DNA of 64,000 nucleotides, from NCBI GenBank assembly GCA_964474455.1, contig CAYYSU010000005.1:1-64000 (forward strand). The letters are read 5' to 3'. The notes under the pieces are model-generated. The model saw only the letters and a program-made list of their open reading frames with translations, searched no databases and was not told the DNA's origin. Origin of the DNA: BM520 sp964474455 (GTDB lineage Bacteria; Bacteroidota; Bacteroidia; Bacteroidales; BM520). A program made the position numbers and the translations under genes. Shown one piece after another: positions 42,747 through 52,536 of the stretch (the first letter of the stretch is position 1; each line of letters opens with the position of its first letter).

Positions 42747-45221
42747 ATGAAGCAGGCTTTATCACTCTTTTTACTTCTTACCACTCTTTTGTCGTACGCA
42801 CAGAAAGCTACCATTTATGGTGAGGTAAAAGATGCCAATGGAGCACCATTGGAACTCGTTAATGTATCAGTAATAGGGCAACCCGAAGGTTCGTCCACCA
42901 ACGAAAAAGGAAAATTCCAATTTCAGGTGCCGGCAAATCAAACCATAAATATTGTAGCCTCTTTTATTGGTTTCGCTCAATCACAATTTACCGTGAAGCT
43001 CTCTCCCGGAGAAGAAAAGAGACTCGATTTTACCCTCTACCCTGAAATGCAAACCCTGCCCAATGTTGTAATTGAAGATAAACAGATACGACACTCTACT
43101 CTGGAACGTATCAGCCCTAAAAATGTAAAGGTTATCCCCAGCGTTACTGGATCGGTAGAGTCTATGGTTAAAACTATGCCCGGTGTCTCTTCCAATAACG
43201 AACTCAGCTCTCAGTACTCCGTTCGCGGTGGTAATTTTGATGAGAACCTGGTGTATGTTAATGATATTGAGATTTATCGACCTTTTCTTGTGAGCTCAGG
43301 CCAACAGGAAGGCCTCTCTTTTCTTAACCCATCTTTGGTGTCATTAATAAGTTTCTCGGCGGGAGGATTTGATGCTAAATATGGCGATAAAATGTCCTCA
43401 GTACTGGATATAACGTATAAAAGACCAACAGAATTTGCCGCATCTCTAGATATGAGCCTTATGGGTGGATCGGCACATGTGGAAGGCGTTTCAAAAGATA
43501 AACGATTCTCATACCTTCTTGGAGTAAGACAGAAATCAAATCAATATATTCTGAAAGGCTTAGACACAAAAGGTGATTATAAACCTGTATTTACAGATGT
43601 ACAGGGTGTTCTCTCTTATCAGGTCTCTAACCAATGGAACCTCTCTGTTCTGGGAAACTACTCGCGAAATAAGTATCGCTTTGTACCTACTGTCAGGGAA
43701 ACGGATTACGGAAATATTACCGAAGCATATCGACTCACAATCTATTACGAGGGCCAGGAAGTTGATTCATATATTAACGGCATGGGAGCCTTAACAGCTA
43801 CTTACCAGCCTCATGAAGATCTGAAACTTAAATTTATCGCCTCGGCATACAACTCTGTGGAGAGCGAAACATACGACCTCAAAGGACAATACTGGATAGG
43901 CCTTCTGGATAATGACCTGGGAGCTTCTGATGACGAGTTTGATGAAGTGGTACAAACTATCGGGGTGGGAACGTTCCTGGAGCATGCCAGAAATTATCTC
44001 TCTATTACGGTAATGTCGTTTCAACATCGTGGAACTGCAATCCTGGATAAACATGCTGTTTCATGGGGAACTAATTTTCAACATGAATATATCGATGATT
44101 ATCTCAGTGAATGGGATCTGATAGATTCAACAGGATATACGCTGCCACGCCCTGCCGACTCCATAGGATACACCAATCCTCACCTTCAACCATATAATCC
44201 CTTGGAAATGGATGTGAGCGTTAAAGGTCATAACACCATTAACTCTAATCGTTTTACTGCCTTTGTCCAGGATAGCTGGGAGATCTATTCCCGGGGTAAT
44301 TCTCACATGGCTATTACATATGGCGTGAGAGCACATTATTGGGACTTTAATAAGGAATTCCTTCTTAGCCCCAGAGCCACACTGTCATATAAGCCTGATT
44401 GGGAAAAGGATATCGTCCTCCGCTTATCTTCAGGGTTATACTACCAACCACCCTTCTATCGTGAAATGCGTGATATGTATGGCAGTATTAACCCAAATAT
44501 AGAAGCACAACGCTCTATACACTTTGTGGCAGGCTCCGACTGGAACTTCCTTGCTTGGAACAGACCATTTAAGTTTATTACAGAAGTCTATTATAAGAAA
44601 CTTGATAACCTTATACCTTATAAGGTTGATAATGTAAGAATTCGATATTATGCTGATAATATTGCACATGGCTACAGTACGGGAATCGATTTTAAGGTCA
44701 TGGGTGAGTTTGTTAAAGGTGTTGATTCCTGGATGACTCTCTCGTTGATGAAAACAGCTGAAGATATTGAAGGAGACTTCTATATTGATGATGATGGTAA
44801 ACGTGTTGAACCGGGTTATATACCACGACCCACAGACCAGCGTGTCAACGTAAGTATCTTTTTCCAGGACTATATTCCTAAACATCCAACCTGGAAGATG
44901 CAGCTTAACCTGCTTTTTGGTACAGGCCTGCCATTTGGCCCTTCCAAATCGGAACGTTATCAGGATGTCCTGAGAATGTCACCATACCGCCGGGTGGATA
45001 TTGGATTCTCAAAGATGGTTAAGGGTACTAATACCATTATGAAAAATGGATTCCTGAATGCCTTCGATGAAATATGGGTTACCGCAGAGGTGCTGAACCT
45101 GCTGCAAGTCAGCAATACTATCAGTTATCTCTGGGTAAGTGATGTTAGTGGTCGTCAGTGGGCTGTGCCAAACTATCTTACTCCGATAACACCTAATATT
45201 AAGCTGATAATGAGTTTTTAA
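42747..45221 (+). CDS. TonB-dependent outer-membrane receptor with N-terminal carboxypeptidase-like domain
   Basis: The 824-residue receptor has a signal peptide (about 1-19, ending LSYAQ). A CarboxypepD_reg-like domain (about 22-105: GEVKDANGAPLELVNVSV, GKFQFQVPA) follows. Next come the plug (about 125-235: VRGGNFDENLVYVNDIE, FSAGGFDAKYGDKMSSVLD) and a 22-strand-type barrel to the end, which is MSF with terminal Phe. No SusD gene lies beside it, so it is not a SusCD pair, and the substrate is unknown. Its stop codon overlaps that of the convergent PNPOx-like gene by two bases. Confidence 0.88.
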   Translation: MKQALSLFLLLTTLLSYAQKATIYGEVKDANGAPLELVNVSVIGQPEGSSTNEKGKFQFQVPANQTINIVASFIGFAQSQFTVKLSPGEEKRLDFTLYPEMQTLPNVVIEDKQIRHSTLERISPKNVKVIPSVTGSVESMVKTMPGVSSNNELSSQYSVRGGNFDENLVYVNDIEIYRPFLVSSGQQEGLSFLNPSLVSLISFSAGGFDAKYGDKMSSVLDITYKRPTEFAASLDMSLMGGSAHVEGVSKDKRFSYLLGVRQKSNQYILKGLDTKGDYKPVFTDVQGVLSYQVSNQWNLSVLGNYSRNKYRFVPTVRETDYGNITEAYRLTIYYEGQEVDSYINGMGALTATYQPHEDLKLKFIASAYNSVESETYDLKGQYWIGLLDNDLGASDDEFDEVVQTIGVGTFLEHARNYLSITVMSFQHRGTAILDKHAVSWGTNFQHEYIDDYLSEWDLIDSTGYTLPRPADSIGYTNPHLQPYNPLEMDVSVKGHNTINSNRFTAFVQDSWEIYSRGNSHMAITYGVRAHYWDFNKEFLLSPRATLSYKPDWEKDIVLRLSSGLYYQPPFYREMRDMYGSINPNIEAQRSIHFVAGSDWNFLAWNRPFKFITEVYYKKLDNLIPYKVDNVRIRYYADNIAHGYSTGIDFKVMGEFVKGVDSWMTLSLMKTAEDIEGDFYIDDDGKRVEPGYIPRPTDQRVNVSIFFQDYIPKHPTWKMQLNLLFGTGLPFGPSKSERYQDVLRMSPYRRVDIGFSKMVKGTNTIMKNGFLNAFDEIWVTAEVLNLLQVSNTISYLWVSDVSGRQWAVPNYLTPITPNIKLIMSF

Positions 45222-45682
45222 TACCCCAGTGCTCTGCCTTCCATCTTTGTCATATGGATACGGAAAACCTTCACATTATGCAGCGCCGGGGCATTAAAGG
45301 TGAAGTCGTCCTTGCCGTGTGCATATTTTTTCATAAAGAGATTAAGACATCGTGCCTTTTCATCTAAATCTGTTATGTAGTCAACCTCTCCATACACAAT
45401 AACACTCTTGTATCTCATGCTCCAGCTACACGCCACCTCCTTATGTACATAGGCGATATCATAACCTGTACTGAATGAAATACATACCTTGTTGTTTTTA
45501 TCAAGAAACTCGGATTTTTTGCCGCTATGATCGCTGTGTATGTAGAGATAATCTCCATCCAAAGCAAAATTCATTGTCACTAAATATGGCTCATTATCAT
45601 TTGCCATGGCCACATTGCACACTTCACAATCATCAATAATCTTAATAAGATCTTCTCTCCTGTATATTTTTCTATGTCCCAT
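45218..45682 (-). CDS. Pyridoxamine 5'-phosphate oxidase-fold protein (FMN-binding split barrel)
   Basis: The 154-residue protein resembles the NimA/PNPOx-like flavin-binding split-barrel family: VCNVAMANDNEPYLVTMNFALDG at the N-terminus (core CNVAMAND), IHSDHSGKKSEFLD and CWSMRYKSVIVYGEV. Family members bind flavin and include nitroimidazole reductases. A His in HSDHSG is consistent with Nim-like proteins but does not prove it. It starts 1 base after the second hybrid gene and is probably co-transcribed. This tight link may be functional. Confidence 0.85.
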   Translation of the reverse strand: MGHRKIYRREDLIKIIDDCEVCNVAMANDNEPYLVTMNFALDGDYLYIHSDHSGKKSEFLDKNNKVCISFSTGYDIAYVHKEVACSWSMRYKSVIVYGEVDYITDLDEKARCLNLFMKKYAHGKDDFTFNAPALHNVKVFRIHMTKMEGRALGY

Positions 45683-45683
45683 A

Positions 45684-48659
45684 TTAATCTTTTTTCTCTT
45701 TTAATATTACTCCTAAGTTTTTTTTCCCATCAATCATTACCACAACCGGATTTTCAAACCTAATATGGCGCAGGAACTTATTCTCATACACTCCCGGAAC
45801 ACTATTCAAATAATCAAGGTCATAACTGCCATCATTAATAAATGGGTTGATGGTAAAATATCCTACTCTGAAGGATGTTAAATTCTGGAAAAAGTGTGTT
45901 CCCTGGCTGGGGTCAATACGGTACTCTTTGAGTCCTGATTCAACGATGACTCTGGCTGCACTTATCTGAGGCCATTTAACAGGGATTCCAAGCCATGGGT
46001 CGCTACTTCCCCAACGCCCCGGTCCGATGAGAATGTAATTATTGCCGTCGCGCAGAAACGTCTCGTTAATTTTATTAACCTCTTCCGCAATTTCAGCGTT
46101 TTTTGATGGATCGAAAGATTCAGGTTTTACGTATATAATATCATGAAGGTTGTTTATAATACCATTTCCTAGTGCCGATTCGCATGTTATAATAGCATCT
46201 TTAGGATCTGTTTCAGTGATATCTTCATTAAGTGTCTCTTTGTTATCTACAATAGGGCGGATCTGAAGAAGGTTGAAGATTATCTTATTATTTACATCTG
46301 GGGTTATCTCTGCGGCAAACTCTATTTCTATGGGCTTATTCATCTCCCTCTGACCAATCTCAAGAGAGGTTTTTATTATATCTGCCAGAGGGAAAAGGTT
46401 GTGAGTAAGGATATTTGAGAATGTTACTAATAACTTGCCATCGTTGTGCTTGCCGGAACGCAGCATGTGACTGTGATAGTCGTATGTGGAGACGATATGA
46501 TTCAGGGATTTGTTATCCTCAGCTTCTTTTATTTTTAGATGAGAAATATTCACGCCATCATCTGTTGAAGTGATGAATTTTTTAGGATCCATCTCCAGGG
46601 CTGCAAACTGTCTCTGTGTCCCTCTTAATGCCAGATCCGGTGTAGAGACCTGCAATATTTTTTTTGGATATGCAGGAGAGAAGCGTATTGTTTGTCCGCC
46701 ATCTACAATGTACTTTCCCAGTCCAAAAGCTATGTTGGCAATACCATCTTCCGGTTTTTCCGGTTCTATGGGGTAGAAATTAATGGATCGTGCCACTCCT
46801 GATAGTGAAGGATAGAAGTGCTCTCCGTATCTCTTTCCACATACCTCCTGCAGAACAATTGCCATCTTCTCTTCATCAATCACATTGGAGGTAGCCATCA
46901 TATACGCTTTACTGGCTTTGAAGAATGCAGAAGCATAAACACTCTTAATGGCGTTACTGATATGTTCTATCATAAGCCTTTCATCCTCAATACATGGAAC
47001 CATATAGGTGTTGTAAATTCCGGCAAAAGGCTGGTAATGCGAATCTTCCAGAAGTGAAGAGCTACGTATTGCTACAGGTTTATTTATTACGCTGATAAAG
47101 GAATATAGATCTTCATGAATGCGAAATGGCAAACGAGCCCTGATAAAGCTATTGAGGATTTCTATATCGCTGCTCTCTGACAGTGCTATTGAATATAGAT
47201 CATTCTCTTCCATAAATTGGTCAAAAATATCAGTACACAGTACAACGGTACGCGGAATGGTGACAGTGACACCTTCAAAGGATTGAAAAACAGTATTTCT
47301 TTTAATAAAAGTATCAAGGAATGCTAAACCACGTGCTTTACCTCCAATACTTCCTTCCCCAATTCTGGAAAAGGTGAGATATTCGTCGAAATGATCGCTG
47401 CTAAATTGTGCAATCACACCTTTTGCTCTGTTGTACCTGTATGCCGCAATGGCATCGAACATAAACTTGCGCACCTCGTCGAGGTTTTCAAAATCTTCCG
47501 GTACAAGATCCTTGTAAAGTGTAGCTATGGGAAACAAAGCTCTGGCATTAAGCCATTTAGAGAAGTGGTTTCTGGTGATGTGGTACTGTAGTACCTCATC
47601 AGGAATTGTAAATAGTTTCTGCTGTAGTGTTTTGAGGTTTGCTGCTCTGGCGATAGGTTTTTGTGTCTGCGAATCCATGAAAACAAAATCTCCAAAGGCA
47701 AAATATTTATTCATAAAGTTACGCAAATCAATAGAGAGGGTCTTGCTGTTTTTATTGAGAAAACCTGCCTTTAAATGTTTTGCTATGGCTTCATTTTTCA
47801 CCTCTGACGATTGCATAAGAATGGGCATGTATTTGTCGTCAGATTTTACTTTCTCCACCAGTTTAATACCGGCTTCACTATCCAGCTCACCAAAGCGTTT
47901 ATATCGTACATCCGTGATTATACCCAGCATATTATGTTTATAGCGCTCGTAATACTCAATGGCATCGTCATAATTGGTAGCAAGAATAATCTTGGGTCGT
48001 CCTCTCATCCTGATCATCCTCTGGTGCTCATTTAGTCCCTCTGTCATAAAAGCCAGCGACTGTTTAAAGATGATTTTGTACATATTCGGGAGATACGCGG
48101 AGTAGAAACGAACGGAGTCTTCCACCAACAAAATAGTCTGAACACCGATTTCATTTACATCATGCTCCAGGTTCATCTTGTCCTCTATAAGCTTAATAAT
48201 AGCAAGTAAAAGATCCGAATTACCCAACCAGGAGAAAACATAGTCGATAAGGCTTAAATCCTTTTGATTGACCTTCATAAGCACTTCCCTGCTAAAAGGA
48301 GTGAGCACCACCATTGGTTTTTCAGGATACTTGCGCTTGATTTTTTCTGCCATAGCAAAGTTATCCTTCTCTCCGGCACTATACATGGTGATGATAAGGT
48401 CTATCTGTTGTTCGGCAAGTATTTTAAATGATTTTGTTTCAGATGACGTTTGAATAAACTGAGGTGGATAACGCAGGTTAAGAGCGACATATTCGTTGAA
48501 GATTTGTTCGTCGATTCTGCCATCACCTTCAAGCATAAATGCATCATACTTACTGGCAATAAGCAACACATGATATATGCGTTTGCGCATTAATGAGTGG
48601 AATGCAGTATCAGTAAAATCCACCTTAATATTATTAATGGTATTATGAATTAAACTCAT
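45684..48659 (-). CDS. Receiver / PEP-pyruvate-binding hybrid protein, copy 2
   Basis: The 991-residue soluble protein is a paralogue of the protein at 26106-29141 over its full length. A degenerate receiver-like region (about 25-160) ends with DYVFSWLGNSDLLLAIIKLI. A second receiver (about 172-315) has Glu-Asp 180-181, Asp 250 (IITDVRY), Ser 284 and Lys 303. The PPDK_N ATP-grasp module (about 430-820) has GGKARG at 439-444 and IRSSSLLEDS at 531-540. The C-terminal GPGRWGSSDPWLG begins near 879. Phosphohistidine and PEP-binding TIM-barrel domains are absent. It is likely regulated by phosphorylation and may phosphorylate or bind an unknown partner. The ATG at 48659 was chosen over the upstream TTG at 48683. 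A flavin-fold gene follows after 1 base. Confidence 0.8.
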   Translation of the reverse strand: MSLIHNTINNIKVDFTDTAFHSLMRKRIYHVLLIASKYDAFMLEGDGRIDEQIFNEYVALNLRYPPQFIQTSSETKSFKILAEQQIDLIITMYSAGEKDNFAMAEKIKRKYPEKPMVVLTPFSREVLMKVNQKDLSLIDYVFSWLGNSDLLLAIIKLIEDKMNLEHDVNEIGVQTILLVEDSVRFYSAYLPNMYKIIFKQSLAFMTEGLNEHQRMIRMRGRPKIILATNYDDAIEYYERYKHNMLGIITDVRYKRFGELDSEAGIKLVEKVKSDDKYMPILMQSSEVKNEAIAKHLKAGFLNKNSKTLSIDLRNFMNKYFAFGDFVFMDSQTQKPIARAANLKTLQQKLFTIPDEVLQYHITRNHFSKWLNARALFPIATLYKDLVPEDFENLDEVRKFMFDAIAAYRYNRAKGVIAQFSSDHFDEYLTFSRIGEGSIGGKARGLAFLDTFIKRNTVFQSFEGVTVTIPRTVVLCTDIFDQFMEENDLYSIALSESSDIEILNSFIRARLPFRIHEDLYSFISVINKPVAIRSSSLLEDSHYQPFAGIYNTYMVPCIEDERLMIEHISNAIKSVYASAFFKASKAYMMATSNVIDEEKMAIVLQEVCGKRYGEHFYPSLSGVARSINFYPIEPEKPEDGIANIAFGLGKYIVDGGQTIRFSPAYPKKILQVSTPDLALRGTQRQFAALEMDPKKFITSTDDGVNISHLKIKEAEDNKSLNHIVSTYDYHSHMLRSGKHNDGKLLVTFSNILTHNLFPLADIIKTSLEIGQREMNKPIEIEFAAEITPDVNNKIIFNLLQIRPIVDNKETLNEDITETDPKDAIITCESALGNGIINNLHDIIYVKPESFDPSKNAEIAEEVNKINETFLRDGNNYILIGPGRWGSSDPWLGIPVKWPQISAARVIVESGLKEYRIDPSQGTHFFQNLTSFRVGYFTINPFINDGSYDLDYLNSVPGVYENKFLRHIRFENPVVVMIDGKKNLGVILKEKKD

Positions 48660-48693
48660 AGTAAGCTGTTTTATGTGCTGCAATATAATAAAA

Positions 48694-48715
48694 AAGCCAC
48701 CTCGAAGGGTGGCTT
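48694..48715 (-). terminator. Terminator of the OmpH/BamA block
   Basis: Perfect stem AAGCCACC / GGTGGCTT with a 6-base loop, followed by a T-run on the minus strand, 22 bases after the ompH stop. It marks the end of the operon before the hybrid gene. Confidence 0.85.
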
Positions 48716-48737
48716 ATAGTATATTTTATGGATACTT

Positions 48738-49253
48738 TTACAGTTCAAGTTTCTTTTTCACCATAGGCATAATGTCGTCTGCAGGCTCAGCATAAAGGAG
48801 TAATCCTTCGGTGCTGTTAAAGATATAAGTATAACCATTTTCTTTGGCTACAGCCTCAACAGCTTTTCTAGCTCTTTCGATCAGCGGAGAAGTCAGCTCA
48901 GCTTCTTTGTTGGCGAGTTTTTCCTGCGCACTGTACTGGAATGCTTCTATTCTACTTTGAAGATCAAGAATTTCTTTCTCTTTGGTTTCGCGGATAATGT
49001 CCGACATGGTAGCTGAATTCTGCTGGTAGTCCATCAGTTTGTTTTCATATTCACCCTGCATTGCTGCAAACTGGTTCTGAATACCTTTAGCATAGGATTC
49101 ATAAACAACTTTTACTGTGTCTTGACCGGGAACCATAGAATAGAGCTCGGAAAAGTCTACATGACCAAATTTTGCTTTATTCTGTGCTTCTGCATTGAAG
49201 GAACCCACAAGAACAAGGGCTACAACAACAAAAATTTTTACAACGTTTCTCAT
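48738..49253 (-). CDS. OmpH/Skp-family periplasmic chaperone (second copy)
   Basis: The 171-residue protein has a signal peptide (about 1-23, ending FNAEAQ). A Skp/OmpH layout follows: a short beta part (KFGHVDFSELYSMVPG), a long helical arm region rich in Gln/Glu/Lys (about 55-130) and a final strand (GYTYIFNSTEGLLLYA). Skp-type trimers hold unfolded outer-membrane proteins for the BAM complex. It is the last gene after bamA and the first ompH, and ends at a strong terminator. Confidence 0.9.
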   Translation of the reverse strand: MRNVVKIFVVVALVLVGSFNAEAQNKAKFGHVDFSELYSMVPGQDTVKVVYESYAKGIQNQFAAMQGEYENKLMDYQQNSATMSDIIRETKEKEILDLQSRIEAFQYSAQEKLANKEAELTSPLIERARKAVEAVAKENGYTYIFNSTEGLLLYAEPADDIMPMVKKKLEL

Positions 49254-49330
49254 TTCTTTGATTTGTTTATAAGTCGGACAAAATTAATTAAAATTTTGTT
49301 TAAATTACTATAGTTGTAATTCTTTAACAA

Positions 49331-49846
49331 TTAATAAGAGTAGCCCAATTCGTCGAGTATCTGATCGCTGATATCATAGCGGGCATTAACATACATTATC
49401 GTTGTGCTGCCGGCTTTATCGAAGATCATACCATAGTTATTGGAAGTAGAGATCTCCTCAATTGCGTTATATATTTTTTCTTGAATTGGTTTTACCAGCT
49501 CCTGGCGTTTCTTGAAGAGTTCGCCTTCCTGTCCAAAATATTTTTTCTGGAGCTCTTTAGCATCTTTTTCCATCTGGATAATCTCCTCTTCTCTTTTACG
49601 CTTCATGTCTTCGGGGAGAAGAACTGCGTCGGCCTGGTACTTTTTGTATGCGGCGTCAATATCGGCGAATTTTTTTTCAATCTCTTTTTGCCACTGTGCA
49701 GCAAGATCGTCAACTTCTGCCTGCGCGTCATTGTAGTCCGGAATATTTTTCAGAATGTAATCGGTGTCTACATACGCAAATTTCTGAGCGTTTGTTATGC
49801 CTATGGTTCCTATAACCAAGGCAATCATAAGGATGATTTTTTTCAT
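49331..49846 (-). CDS. OmpH/Skp-family periplasmic chaperone (first copy)
   Basis: This 171-residue protein begins with a signal peptide (about 1-18, ending GITNAQ). The family start KFAYVDTDYILKNIPD follows, then a helical coiled-coil arm (about 45-120) and a C-terminal strand (NYGMIFDKAGSTTIMYV). I place the start at the ATG at 49846: it is preceded by a good Shine-Dalgarno (GGAGG, minus strand, 49854-49858) and gives a clean signal peptide. The upstream ATG at 49897 does not. It lies between bamA and the second ompH and should serve outer-membrane protein assembly. Confidence 0.9.
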   Translation of the reverse strand: MKKIILMIALVIGTIGITNAQKFAYVDTDYILKNIPDYNDAQAEVDDLAAQWQKEIEKKFADIDAAYKKYQADAVLLPEDMKRKREEEIIQMEKDAKELQKKYFGQEGELFKKRQELVKPIQEKIYNAIEEISTSNNYGMIFDKAGSTTIMYVNARYDISDQILDELGYSY

Positions 49847-49908
49847 ATTTTTTCCTCCATTGTTTTTGTTCACGAAGCAGGAGATTCCAAATTTCATACC
49901 AAAGTGTT

Positions 49909-52536
49909 CTAATCGATAGAACCGTTGATAGAGAAGTGGAACTGTCCCTTGTTGGCTGATGGTATTCCTGGAACATCATCAAAACCATAACCCCAGTCAA
50001 GACCCAACACCCCAAACATAGGCAGAAAGATACGTACACCAAAACCTGCTGAACGGTACAGTTTAAAAGGATCAAACTCTGAGAACTTCAGCCAGGAATT
50101 TCCTGCTTCCAGGAAGGTGAGAGCGTAAATTGTCGCCGATGGATTTAGAGTTAATGGATATCGTATTTCTAAGGTGTTCTTATTGTAAATCGTTCCTCCA
50201 AGGTTTTCATTATAATAATATAATGGCGTAAGAGCTTCGTTTGAGTAGCCGCGCATACCAACTACCTGACGGCCATCAAAATTACTGTAGCTGCTGAGCC
50301 CGTCGCCACCCAGATAATAACGCTGGAATGGCGTAACACCAATGTCTTGATTATATGTTCCCAGAAAACCGTATTTCATGCGTGCCATAACAACCAAATC
50401 GCCGACAATCTTCTGATAAAAGGCGGCCTTGAAATCCCACTTATGGAATTCAATCCACTTGTACTTATCAATGTCCTCCATCGATGAGTAGTTCTTTTGG
50501 TTGAAAATGGAATATGGAGGGGTAACCTCTAACCCTACGCTGATTTCTGAACCGCGACGGGGATATATTGGTGCGTCAATTGAGTTACGACTTAAATTTA
50601 TGCCATAACTGATACTGTTGTAATCTCCATTACCATCACCGAAGGCGAAAATTCCGGAATAGTTATCCAGACTATAGCGCATAAGGTTGATATTTTGATA
50701 CAACGTGAAGAAATCATCGGGCCATTGTAGTCTGCGACCAAGTCCAAACGACAAGCTGTTTATATTTAATCCTCGATAATTTTCGTGACTTCTGGATAAG
50801 CTATTAGAAAATAGAGAATAATAATATGTAACGCTAAAGGCGTTAGGTCTTTTTCCTCCCAGCCAGGGCTCGGTAAATGATGTCGTAAAACTAATATACC
50901 CTGTTCCGTACGACTGTGCACGAATGCTCAGCTTCTGACCATCACCGGTGGGGATAGGACGCCAGGCTTTCTTTTTGAACATATTCTTAACAGAGAAGTT
51001 GTTGAAAGAAACACCTATGGTACCGATGATTTTTCCATATCCCCAACCGCCCGAAAGTTCTACCTGGTCGGAGCTGGTCTCCTCAACACCATAGCTGATA
51101 TCTACTGTCCCGTCAGCGGGGTTTGGCTGTGGATTGGGCGAAATAGTCTCGGCGTTGAAGTAATTTAACTGCGACAGCTCTCTGGTAGTTCTGATGATAT
51201 TTGAACGAGAGAAAAGATCTCCGGGGCGGGTTCTGATCTCACGAATAATGACATGATCATTTGTGCGGGTGTTACCCTGAATAGTTACATCATTGACAGT
51301 AGCTTGTTTACCCTCACGCACCTGAAGCTCCAGGTCGATGCTGTCATTTTCAACTCTTACCTCCACAGGCGTCACACTAAAAAACAGGTATCCATCATCC
51401 ATGTACAGTGAGGAAATATCCATCCCACTAGGGTTGAAACTCAGGTTTGCGTCTAGCTCTTCCTGATTGTAAACATCGCCCTTTTTGATCTTTAGAATGG
51501 AGTTAAGCATGTCGTTATCATACTTTGTGTTACCAACCCAGTCGATATTTCTGAAATAGTACTTTGTTCCTTCATCAACAGCAATATCAAGCTCAATGGT
51601 GTTTGCATCGTGAGCGTAAACAGTGTCGCTTAGTATTTTGAAATCACGGAATCCCAGGGAGTTGTATTTCCTTACCAGAAGCTGCTTATCCTCTTTATAA
51701 TTCTCTTCGATAAATTTCGATCCTTTGAAAATTCTCAGGCGAATATTGTCCGTTGCATAAGTAGAAAAAACAGAGAGTATTCTTCCCATATCAAAAGAAG
51801 GAGCGGCCTTAACGGTAGCAATGAAGAGAGTGTCTAAATATGTTAATGGAGTGAAATGACTCTTCTCTTTGGTCTCTTTAAATACTGCTTTGGCTTTATT
51901 ATCTCTCAGGTTCTCATTGCCTTCAAAATTGATGCTATGAATACGTACTTTTTTCTTTTTATTTACATGTATATTTAAAATGGCTGAGTTGATTTCTGTG
52001 GTATCCCTGATTTGAGTTATGTCAATCTCTGCATTTAGGAATCCCTTTTTAGTGTAATAGTTCTCTATTTGGTTTTTCGCCCGCACCATCAGATTATCGG
52101 TAATTACATCTCCACGAACCACTTTTATCTCGTCTCGCAGATTATCGGCTTCAGATTTTTTTACTCCTTTGATGGAGTATTTTGACAGTCGTGGCCTCTC
52201 AAGCAATTCAACATTCAGGAATATCTGATCTTCAGCAATGTTTGTTGCTGTTATTTTGATATCCTCAAAAAGTCCTTGTTTCCATAGATTCTCCACAGCA
52301 CGAGTAATGTCTTCTCCTGGAACTTGTAGCTCCATGCCCACAGTTAGTCCTGAGACCATTTTTAGTACGTTTTCATCCAGGTATTGTATGCCACTAACAG
52401 TGATTCCTCCAAGGATGTATTTCTTTGGCGACATATAATCGATCTCGTTGAGGTCGTCACTGAGAGTTATCTGTCCAAATAACAGTGCCGGACCGTAAAG
52501 TAAAACGGCGAGAAGTATTAAAATGCGATATTTCAT
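49909..52536 (-). CDS. bamA: Outer-membrane protein assembly factor BamA
   Basis: This 875-residue Omp85 protein has a signal peptide (about 1-22, ending LLFGQ). Five POTRA repeats (about 40-440) show typical strand pairs such as KILKI, NDVTIQGNTRTNDHVI and IRTRPGD. A 16-stranded barrel (about 480-875) follows. The core BAM insertase builds beta-barrel proteins into the outer membrane. It is preceded by uppS (4-base overlap) and followed by two ompH genes, the standard Bacteroidota arrangement. The C-terminal barrel segment ends FHFSINGSID, without the terminal aromatic of many barrels. Confidence 0.95.
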   Translation of the reverse strand: MKYRILILLAVLLYGPALLFGQITLSDDLNEIDYMSPKKYILGGITVSGIQYLDENVLKMVSGLTVGMELQVPGEDITRAVENLWKQGLFEDIKITATNIAEDQIFLNVELLERPRLSKYSIKGVKKSEADNLRDEIKVVRGDVITDNLMVRAKNQIENYYTKKGFLNAEIDITQIRDTTEINSAILNIHVNKKKKVRIHSINFEGNENLRDNKAKAVFKETKEKSHFTPLTYLDTLFIATVKAAPSFDMGRILSVFSTYATDNIRLRIFKGSKFIEENYKEDKQLLVRKYNSLGFRDFKILSDTVYAHDANTIELDIAVDEGTKYYFRNIDWVGNTKYDNDMLNSILKIKKGDVYNQEELDANLSFNPSGMDISSLYMDDGYLFFSVTPVEVRVENDSIDLELQVREGKQATVNDVTIQGNTRTNDHVIIREIRTRPGDLFSRSNIIRTTRELSQLNYFNAETISPNPQPNPADGTVDISYGVEETSSDQVELSGGWGYGKIIGTIGVSFNNFSVKNMFKKKAWRPIPTGDGQKLSIRAQSYGTGYISFTTSFTEPWLGGKRPNAFSVTYYYSLFSNSLSRSHENYRGLNINSLSFGLGRRLQWPDDFFTLYQNINLMRYSLDNYSGIFAFGDGNGDYNSISYGINLSRNSIDAPIYPRRGSEISVGLEVTPPYSIFNQKNYSSMEDIDKYKWIEFHKWDFKAAFYQKIVGDLVVMARMKYGFLGTYNQDIGVTPFQRYYLGGDGLSSYSNFDGRQVVGMRGYSNEALTPLYYYNENLGGTIYNKNTLEIRYPLTLNPSATIYALTFLEAGNSWLKFSEFDPFKLYRSAGFGVRIFLPMFGVLGLDWGYGFDDVPGIPSANKGQFHFSINGSID

